Shown here: piece by piece, positions 5,700 through 10,921 of the stretch
Layout: each line of letters starts with the position of its first letter
Numbering within the stretch: position 1 is the first letter of the stretch
Assembly (NCBI GenBank): GCA_014376325.1
Contig: JACMRP010000068.1
Location: 1-10,921, forward strand
Source of the DNA: Pseudobdellovibrionaceae bacterium
Lineage (GTDB): Bacteria; Bdellovibrionota; Bdellovibrionia; Bdellovibrionales; Bdellovibrionaceae
DNA length: 10,921 nt
Direction of reading: 5' to 3'
The notes under the pieces: model-generated
Seen by the model: the letters and a program-made list of their open reading frames with translations, nothing else
What the model was told of the DNA's origin: nothing
Databases searched by the model: none
Made by a program: the position numbers and the translations under genes

Positions 5700-7546
5700 T
5701 GGGTATAACGTTAATTCAGTTACAAAATGGCGCCAAAGGCTACGGCGCTCGGAATCTTTTTAAAGACGCAAGCTTTGCGATCAACGAAGGCGAACACGTC
5801 GGCGTGATCGGCCCCAATGGCGCCGGTAAAACTACGATGTTCAAAATCTTCGCCAACCAAGAAACCTTGGACGAGGGTCAGGTCACACGCTCAAAAGAAT
5901 TGCGCATGGGCTACTTGGAACAAGAAGCCGAGTGGGACGTTGAACAGGTCGTTGAAGAATATCTTGAAAAAGAATGTTTGAAGCCAATCTGGGAATTAAA
6001 ACAGCTCGGCTTGAAACTAGGCCTGACCGAGGCGCACTTTCAATCGAAGCTCGCATTGCTCAGCGGTGGTTACCGCATGCGTGTGAAATTACTTTTCCTG
6101 ATTGGCCAAGAGCCGAACTTATTGCTTCTAGATGAACCAACGAACTTTTTGGATTTAGAAACTTTACTGGTCTTCGAACGCTTCCTTCAAGATTTTGAAG
6201 GCGCGTTCTTGATGATTTCGCATGACCGCGAATTTTTACGGCGTACGACTCATCATATCGTTGAAGTTGAAGGCGGAGACATCACGAAGTACGCCGGGAA
6301 TTTGGACGATTACTTCGAACAAAAAGCCATGCTGAACGAAATTCTGCAAAAGCAGATCATGAATCAAGAAAATAAAAGAAAATCCGTCATGGAATTTGTG
6401 ACCCGCTTCGGAGCGAAGGCCTCGAAGGCGAAACAAGCGCAAAGCCGCTTGCGCACTCTTGATAAGATGGAAAAAATCGAAGTAAAAGATTTACCGTTGC
6501 GCGCAACGATCCAAATTCCGACGCCGACTAAAACCGGCAAAGAGATTTTGTTTTTAAAAGACGCCGAATGCGGATACCCCGGCAAAACCATCCTTAAAAA
6601 AGTGGCGCTTCGTTTAGAGCGTGGCAAGCACTTGGGCATCGTCGGCGTCAATGGCGCAGGCAAATCGACTTTGTTAAAATCCTTGGGCCAACAAATCCCG
6701 TTGCTACAAGGGGAAATCGGATTCGGACTAAACGTATCGCTTGCTTATTTTTCTCAGCATATTTCTGAGCAATTAGATCCGGAATCAACCGTGATTCAGT
6801 GTTTGATAGCGGAAGCTCATCCGTCCGTTTCGCAACAAGAAGTTCTGAATATTGCGGGCTCATTGTTATTCGCGGGCGAAGCGGTTCGTAAAAAAGTCAA
6901 AGTCCTGTCGGGCGGCGAAAAGTCCCGTGTGGCCCTCGGGCAAATCTTACTAAAGCGCGCGCCACTGCTTTTACTGGACGAGCCCACGAATCACTTGGAC
7001 TTCGACACCGTCGAAGCGATGACCGAAGCGCTGGCCAGATACGAAGGCAGCGTCATTGCGGTCAGCCATGATCGTGCCTTCATCAGTCGCATCGCGAACC
7101 AGATTCTTGAAATCAAAAACGGCGACTTGCATCTATACCCCGGAACCTACGACGAATACGTTTGGAGCGTCCAGAAGGGCTTCCTGTCGGAGACCTATCA
7201 AGCGTCCGAGACCGAGGGCTTCATCAGCCAAGGTGCTGGCGGAAAAAAATCTGGCGAAATCGCCCCTAAGTACAATCTTAAAGAAGAAAAAAAGCGCCTA
7301 GATACGCTCCTTAAGAAAGTTCAAAAAGAAATCAAAGACATCGAAAAAAAATTAGACACGCATCAAAAGAAGCAAGTCGAAATAACTGGTCAGTTGCTGA
7401 CGATGACGGGACCCCAAGCACAAACGCTCGCGAAAGAACTGCATGAACTTTCGGCGAAGATTTACGCACAAGAAGAAGACCTACTAAGATTGATGGAAGA
7501 GGCCGACCTTGCTCAGAAATCCCTCGACGTCATTGTTAATAACTAA
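5699..7546 (+). CDS. ABC-F family ATPase (YheS/Uup-like, ribosome-associated type)
   Basis: A 615-residue protein with two ABC ATPase domains and no membrane segments, so it is not a transporter. Domain 1 has Walker A GPNGAGKT (38-45), signature LSGGYRMRVKL (121-131) and Walker B LLLLDEPTNFLD (141-152). Domain 2 has GVNGAGKS (316-323), LSGGEKSRVAL (403-413) and LLLLDEPTNHLD (423-434). Both catalytic glutamates (E146, E428) are present. The linker between them (about 205-265, with FVTRFGAKASKAKQAQSR at 233-250) matches the P-site tRNA-interaction motif of ABC-F proteins and looks most like YheS. A charged, lysine-rich C-terminal extension (about 525-612) is predicted coiled coil, as in Uup and YheS. 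Family members bind the ribosomal E site and relieve stalling or assembly problems. The start overlaps the panD stop (TAATG) and lacks a well-spaced ribosome-binding site, suggesting translational coupling. Its link to CoA synthesis is unknown. The subfamily assignment is tentative. Confidence 0.92.
   Translation: MGITLIQLQNGAKGYGARNLFKDASFAINEGEHVGVIGPNGAGKTTMFKIFANQETLDEGQVTRSKELRMGYLEQEAEWDVEQVVEEYLEKECLKPIWELKQLGLKLGLTEAHFQSKLALLSGGYRMRVKLLFLIGQEPNLLLLDEPTNFLDLETLLVFERFLQDFEGAFLMISHDREFLRRTTHHIVEVEGGDITKYAGNLDDYFEQKAMLNEILQKQIMNQENKRKSVMEFVTRFGAKASKAKQAQSRLRTLDKMEKIEVKDLPLRATIQIPTPTKTGKEILFLKDAECGYPGKTILKKVALRLERGKHLGIVGVNGAGKSTLLKSLGQQIPLLQGEIGFGLNVSLAYFSQHISEQLDPESTVIQCLIAEAHPSVSQQEVLNIAGSLLFAGEAVRKKVKVLSGGEKSRVALGQILLKRAPLLLLDEPTNHLDFDTVEAMTEALARYEGSVIAVSHDRAFISRIANQILEIKNGDLHLYPGTYDEYVWSVQKGFLSETYQASETEGFISQGAGGKKSGEIAPKYNLKEEKKRLDTLLKKVQKEIKDIEKKLDTHQKKQVEITGQLLTMTGPQAQTLAKELHELSAKIYAQEEDLLRLMEEADLAQKSLDVIVNN
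7495..7502 (+). promoter_or_regulatory. Ribosome-binding site supporting the TTG start of the EamA transporter
   Basis: GGAAGAGG lies inside the end of the ABC-F gene, 6 bases before TTG at 7509. No in-frame ATG or GTG lies near the first membrane segment, and the later in-frame TTG at 7533 lacks such a site, so this decides the start. Confidence 0.6.
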
Positions 7547-8456
7547 AACTCCGCAACGATTCACCGGCAGTTACCTAGTCGCGGTCGGCGCTTCAATGTG
7601 GGCGCTGGACGCGCTTTTCCGAAGTGAGCTCATCGGAAGGTACTCTGTCACCTTCATCGTCTTCATTTCCCAAATGATTTGCCTCGCGGCGGTACTGCCA
7701 ATTTTATGGGTATTCCGTCAGGAGTTGCGAGGTCTTTCTAAGAAAGACTGGGCGGTTTTCTCTTTCATTTCGATCGCGAGTAATGTTTTAGCGATGGTGG
7801 CATTTACCTACGCGTTTTCTTCGACTTCGAATTATTCGATTCCGATCCTGATACAAAAAGTGCAGCCGTTCTTCGCAATTTTTTCGGCGGCCGTTATCCT
7901 GAAGGAGCGATTGCCGAAGAATTATGTTCCGCTGGCGGTCGTAGCAATAGCGGGATCTTTGATGGTTGCCTTCGGCAATACGACGGAACTTTCTTTTCAT
8001 TCAAGGGACGTCACCGCAGCCGGTTTTGCGCTGATTGCGGCGATCCTTTGGGGCCTTGGCACAACCGCTGGACGATACGTCAGCGTTCGCCACTCATTTT
8101 GGCTAGTGACGGCCGTTCGCTACGCCATCGGCGCGATCTTGATGCTGGCGGCATTTCCGTTGTGGATCGGCGAACTTGGTTCCGCTTCATCGCAGTTGGC
8201 CGTTGATCTGCCTAGATTTCTGGGACTGGCCCTAATCCCGGGCCTGCTCGCGCTTTTTATTTATTATCGAGGAATGCGAGTGACCAAAGCCAGCGTCGCC
8301 TGTTGGCTCGAACTATTTTATCCTGTGACTGCGGTTACGGTGAACTGGATTTTTCTGGGCTCGAGATTGAATGCGATCCAAATTTGCGGCTGTCTGATAC
8401 TGGTCGCCGCCGTGATCGTGATGAACCTTGCCGATTTGAAAAAAACTAAGAAATAA
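7509..8456 (+). CDS. EamA/DMT-superfamily membrane transporter
   Basis: A 315-residue protein with about ten hydrophobic segments arranged as two EamA repeats (about 20-155 and 168-308), the usual drug/metabolite transporter layout. Recognisable points are GSYLVAVGASMWALDALF (20-37), the end-of-repeat pattern QPFFAIFSAAVILKERLPK (119-137) and its second-half counterpart ELFYPVTAVTVNWIFLGSRL (268-287). It should sit in the inner membrane; the substrate cannot be read from the sequence. The start is TTG with a strong ribosome-binding site, which places it 38 bases inside the ABC-F gene, so the two are tightly coupled. As the last gene of a pantothenate/CoA operon, it could move pantothenate, a precursor or an overflow product, but DMT proteins are very diverse and co-location is the only support. 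Its 3' end overlaps the convergent acyltransferase gene by 11 bases. Confidence 0.87.
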   Translation: MLRNPSTSLLITKTPQRFTGSYLVAVGASMWALDALFRSELIGRYSVTFIVFISQMICLAAVLPILWVFRQELRGLSKKDWAVFSFISIASNVLAMVAFTYAFSSTSNYSIPILIQKVQPFFAIFSAAVILKERLPKNYVPLAVVAIAGSLMVAFGNTTELSFHSRDVTAAGFALIAAILWGLGTTAGRYVSVRHSFWLVTAVRYAIGAILMLAAFPLWIGELGSASSQLAVDLPRFLGLALIPGLLALFIYYRGMRVTKASVACWLELFYPVTAVTVNWIFLGSRLNAIQICGCLILVAAVIVMNLADLKKTKK

Positions 8457-8462
8457 TTCCTT
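8439..8462 (-). terminator. Weak candidate intrinsic terminator after the last acyltransferase
   Basis: Read on the minus strand, AAGGAA-TTA-TTTCTT (8462-8448) can form a 6-bp A/T-rich stem with one G-T pair, followed two bases later by seven T residues (8445-8439). It overlaps the stop codons of both converging genes. The stem is weak, so termination here is uncertain. Confidence 0.33.
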
Positions 8463-9141
8463 GTGACCAATACTGCCAGTAAAGTGTGTCCATCGCTGGA
8501 TCCGACATTTTCACTGGTGTATGAAATTCAACGCACGCTTCGATCTTTTTGCCACCGACTAAATTATATAGATGAAACGGGAAAAAATCTCGGTCGATAT
8601 AAGCCACTGCCCGCAGCGGTGTGTACGTGATACGAAATGGCTGCACCCAGACGTCCGCCGCATGCGCGATTTCGAAAGCGCCACGACGCCATGACTTTTT
8701 TTCGTCGACGCAAGTTGTGCCCGACGGAAAAATTACGACACGTTTTCCGTTGGTCAGGGCATCTTGCACGGCCTGACGTGCAGATTGGCGGGAATTTGAA
8801 TTTTCGCGTTTTACGAAAACCGTTTGCATATGTTTTGCGGCGTCACCGAAGATCGGCCACGCGCTGATCTCTTGTTTCGCGACGAAAGAGATTTCGGGCA
8901 GGCAGTTCATAAGCAAAGGAATGTCCAAATAGCTGATGTGGTTTCCGAGGAACAAAACCGAGTTAGATGCGCTCGGTGTGCCTTTGATTTCCACTTCCAC
9001 TTTGAGAGTCTCTAAAATCTGTTGGACCCAGTCAGACTTTATCTGTGGGACGTCAGCATTAGGCAGTTTTGCCCGTCGAAGGTGACGATAAGTTTCCGAA
9101 AAGACGCCGATCGTTTGGTGGAGCGAATTTACAGTCTTCAT
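8446..9141 (-). CDS. PlsC-like 1-acylglycerol-3-phosphate acyltransferase family protein
   Basis: A 231-residue protein of the lysophospholipid acyltransferase superfamily. Block I is GNHISYLD (66-73) with the catalytic pair H68 and D73. Block II is TVFVKREN (107-114), and block III is IFPSGTTC (137-144). In most PlsC enzymes block III reads FPEGT; here the glutamate that contacts the substrate is replaced by serine, so the acceptor may not be lysophosphatidic acid. No clear transmembrane segment is seen, only moderately hydrophobic stretches, so it is probably membrane-peripheral. It is the last gene of a minus-strand cluster, 80 bases after a second acyltransferase. Its ATG (9141) has no good Shine-Dalgarno sequence, but TATACT ends 7 bases before it. 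The 3' end overlaps the transporter gene by 11 bases, tail to tail. It could complete a diacylated aminolipid or serve ordinary phospholipid synthesis. Confidence 0.87.
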   Translation of the reverse strand: MKTVNSLHQTIGVFSETYRHLRRAKLPNADVPQIKSDWVQQILETLKVEVEIKGTPSASNSVLFLGNHISYLDIPLLMNCLPEISFVAKQEISAWPIFGDAAKHMQTVFVKRENSNSRQSARQAVQDALTNGKRVVIFPSGTTCVDEKKSWRRGAFEIAHAADVWVQPFRITYTPLRAVAYIDRDFFPFHLYNLVGGKKIEACVEFHTPVKMSDPAMDTLYWQYWSQGIIS

Positions 9142-9154
9142 GGGTCTTAGTATA
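9142..9154 (-). promoter_or_regulatory. Possible -10 element placed for a leaderless acyltransferase transcript
   Basis: On the minus strand TATACT (9154-9149) is followed by 7 bases and then the ATG at 9141, so transcription would begin at or beside the start codon. This would fit the absence of a Shine-Dalgarno sequence. No good -35 lies 16-18 bases upstream, which keeps the call weak. Confidence 0.22.
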
Positions 9155-9221
9155 TGCGACTTCGGTACCGAGATTTGTCGGAATTGTGTCAGGAATTAGG
9201 ACCAAGTTAACGGGGCTGGAT

Positions 9222-10049
9222 CTAAGACTCTTCCGCGATTTCTAGCGGGGCGAGTTCGGCGTAAGGCGCTGGTGGACGGTAATGGGCTTTAACCGCGCTG
9301 TGGACTTGTTCCGCGATGTAGGCGCGGTCCATGTCTGGCGTCGCGGTAAAGATGGGCAGGAATTCAACTTCGGTAATGATGTTCTTCGCTTTCGCCGTCT
9401 GCCAGATAGCTTGAACAAAACCCGTTTCACCATACCAACAAACACTGTCGCGAGTGTTCATCGAATAAGCTTCGCCATCAATTTCTAAGAAGTTTACCAC
9501 CCCCGGCTGGATTGGACGATTTGCCTGCGCTGCCGAGGTCATCAAAGTTTTTTTAAACGGCAGGACTTGTTCGCCATTTGTCGAAGTCGCTTCGGGATAC
9601 AAAACGATGTTATAGCCGTCACGCAGAGCTTGCGCCAGTGAACCAACTTCATTCATGATTTGCGAACGTTTACGACGTTCCACAAAAATACATCCGGCCA
9701 TTTCGCACAACGTGCCTAGCACCGGGGTCTCGCGCATTTCTTGGGAAGTGATGAATAACGCCGGAATCAGCGATGACACCGCAAAGATGTCGACAAAGCC
9801 CATGTGGTTACCGACGTACAAAAAATTAGTATCGGTGGTGGGATGGCCCTTGGTTCGGACTTCGACGTTGAAAACGCGGCACATGATGCCGCAATAGAAC
9901 TGTGAATTTTTAGCGAAGCCTAATTTTCCAGAGTGCAAATCGCGGTAACGAAGCTTGATGTAAGTGGCGCTGATCAAAAAACCAACCACCACAAACATCG
10001 CAATAAAAAGTCTTAGGACGCCACGGAGTCCAGCTTGTATTTCTTCCAC
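9222..10049 (-). CDS. PlsC/OlsA-like membrane-anchored O-acyltransferase
   Basis: A 275-residue acyltransferase with an N-terminal membrane segment (about 11-30). Block I is GNHMGFVD (80-87, H82 and D87), block II IFVERR (121-126), block III LYPEATS (150-156) with NGEQVLPFKK (158-167), and block IV PIQPGVV (179-185). The glycine of FPEGT is alanine here, but the acidic residue is kept. It follows the OlsB-like gene with a 37-base overlap, the pairing seen for ornithine- or glycine-lipid synthesis. There OlsA (or GlsA) adds the second fatty acid, to the hydroxyl of the 3-hydroxyacyl-amino acid. The annotated start is GTG (10049), lacking a close ribosome-binding site. An in-frame ATG at 9998 (residue 18) would remove the overlap but cut into the membrane segment, so the GTG is kept with modest certainty. 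A lysophosphatidate acyltransferase role is the alternative. Confidence 0.88.
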   Translation of the reverse strand: MEEIQAGLRGVLRLFIAMFVVVGFLISATYIKLRYRDLHSGKLGFAKNSQFYCGIMCRVFNVEVRTKGHPTTDTNFLYVGNHMGFVDIFAVSSLIPALFITSQEMRETPVLGTLCEMAGCIFVERRKRSQIMNEVGSLAQALRDGYNIVLYPEATSTNGEQVLPFKKTLMTSAAQANRPIQPGVVNFLEIDGEAYSMNTRDSVCWYGETGFVQAIWQTAKAKNIITEVEFLPIFTATPDMDRAYIAEQVHSAVKAHYRPPAPYAELAPLEIAEES

Positions 10050-10888
10050 AGTGTTCTATTTAAATCCTCTCTGTGTAGAATCGTCAAGAAATCAATGCAC
10101 TTGAACTCTGCATCCCATGCGGGTTCGCCGCCGATGAACGCGCCTATTTTAAGGTAAGCTCGACAAAGGGGCGGAAGCAATTCCTCTACTTCAGCAAGTT
10201 CGGTTTCGGACATTGGATTTTGCAAATTCTGAATCCATAGATCTAACTTGGGCATAACGTAAGGACTTGTCGGAGCCGCTGCATAGTCTGGGATAATCCG
10301 GTTATTGTTTTGGAAATAACGGTACAGTAAAGCAGCTTGTCTTGGATTTTCAGTTTTGATACTCGCGCACCCGAATAATAACTGAGCTCCACTTTGCGAC
10401 ATGTATTCGGCGATCCCGCGCCAGAGTAAAGAGATCACAATTCCGCGCCGGAAGTCTTTGTGAATGCAGGCTCGTCCAAGCTCTAGCTTGGTGCCGGCTT
10501 GTTTCATGATATTGTCCAAATCAAACTCGCGTGCCGAATAAAAATCTTTCGTGAATTCGGAGCAGTTCAGTCTATACGTACCAACAATTTTACTGGATTT
10601 TTTATCAATAATTACCAAATGGTCGCACAGAAAGTCGTACGAATCGACATCGATGCCGGTCGCTTTAGTTTTACCTATCATCTCGCGGTGAAAAACTTGA
10701 TAACGGAGCTCGAGAGCCTCTTTAAGTTCTGCTCCGCTCGAAGCTGTCTTTAAAATAAATGGACCGACTTCAGTGTAAACTTCAATTTTAGGTTTGAATT
10801 TGTTGATGCGATTCACCCGCATTTGGTACATCGAACTAAGAGTTGTCGAAACCCGATCTAAACTTCCAAGAACCAGGGTGTTCAGCAT
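10013..10888 (-). CDS. OlsB/GlsB-like N-acyltransferase (aminolipid synthesis)
   Basis: A 291-residue protein of the GNAT-fold family that includes ornithine and glycine N-acyltransferases (often annotated as hemolysin-like). In characterised members the enzyme transfers a 3-hydroxyacyl chain from acyl carrier protein to the alpha-amino group of an amino acid. Supporting motifs are LRYQVF (61-66), IVGTYRL (101-107), the acyl-donor loop region LELGRACIHKDFRRG (135-149), LLWRGIAEYM (154-163), FGCAS (172-176) and the C-terminal PPLCRAYLKIGAFIGG (239-254) with DAEFKCIDFLTIL (259-271). The amino acid cannot be assigned from sequence. The ATG at 10888 has AAGGAG 6 bases upstream (10895-10900 on the plus-strand coordinates). 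It heads a minus-strand cluster with two O-acyltransferases, the first overlapping it by 37 bases. Its promoter lies beyond or at the right edge. Confidence 0.83.
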   Translation of the reverse strand: MLNTLVLGSLDRVSTTLSSMYQMRVNRINKFKPKIEVYTEVGPFILKTASSGAELKEALELRYQVFHREMIGKTKATGIDVDSYDFLCDHLVIIDKKSSKIVGTYRLNCSEFTKDFYSAREFDLDNIMKQAGTKLELGRACIHKDFRRGIVISLLWRGIAEYMSQSGAQLLFGCASIKTENPRQAALLYRYFQNNNRIIPDYAAAPTSPYVMPKLDLWIQNLQNPMSETELAEVEELLPPLCRAYLKIGAFIGGEPAWDAEFKCIDFLTILHREDLNRTLWKKYKLDSVAS

Positions 10889-10921
10889 GTCATTCTCCTT
10901 GTTTGTGTTAAGGATATGGTA

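Noticed and set aside
9144..9228. GTCTTAG and CTAAGAC inverted repeat around the gap between the two acyltransferases
   Set aside because: The arms are only 7 bp, 71 bases apart, and one covers a stop codon; too weak to call a site.
9996..9998. In-frame ATG as start of the OlsA-like gene instead of GTG at 10049
   Set aside because: It would remove the helix preceding the membrane segment and has no better ribosome-binding site; kept only as an alternative.
10476..10491. CCAAGCT-CT-AGCTTGG near-palindrome
   Set aside because: It encodes the conserved KLELG stretch of the OlsB-like protein, so codon choice explains it; there is no adjacent promoter or repeat copy.

Overview
The window is compact bacterial chromosome. 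Mid-range GC, tightly overlapping genes and the gene families present suggest a Bdellovibrio-like member of the Bdellovibrionota. That is an impression from family resemblance, not a computed placement. I see no mobile element, CRISPR array, rRNA or tRNA gene. Intergenic DNA is very short: the longest stretch is the 131-bp divergent region at 916-1046, so no gap exceeds 300 bp.

Layout. (1) 1-915, minus strand: an unrecognised 240-aa membrane-anchored protein, followed by the first 51 codons of a tricorn-protease homologue that runs off the left edge. (2) 1047-8456, plus strand: one densely packed gene run in the order panG-like ketopantoate reductase, panB, panC, coaBC, coaX, panD, ABC-F ATPase, EamA-family transporter. 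Junctions are ATGA overlaps (three), a 14-bp overlap, a 17-bp gap, a TAATG overlap and a 38-bp overlap, so the run is very probably one operon. (3) 8446-10888, minus strand and convergent with the operon: an OlsB/GlsB-like N-acyltransferase, an OlsA/PlsC-like O-acyltransferase and a second PlsC-like acyltransferase. Together they look like an amino-acid-containing membrane lipid or phospholipid acylation module.

How the genes work together. The plus-strand operon encodes every step from alpha-ketoisovalerate and aspartate to 4'-phosphopantetheine. PanB makes ketopantoate, the DUF2520-type reductase would make pantoate, PanD makes beta-alanine, PanC joins pantoate and beta-alanine, CoaX phosphorylates pantothenate, and CoaBC adds cysteine and decarboxylates. 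Only the last two CoA steps (coaD, coaE) are missing here. The ABC-F protein and the transporter are co-transcribed passengers of unknown relation to CoA.

The points most worth a second look are the non-canonical ketopantoate reductase, a 48-bp in-frame insertion-like element with 9-bp direct repeats in the linker between the two CoaBC enzyme domains, the pruned C-terminal domain of PanC, operator-like dyads in the operon leader, the tail transporter, and the aminolipid-type acyltransferase cluster with an aberrant motif in its last enzyme.
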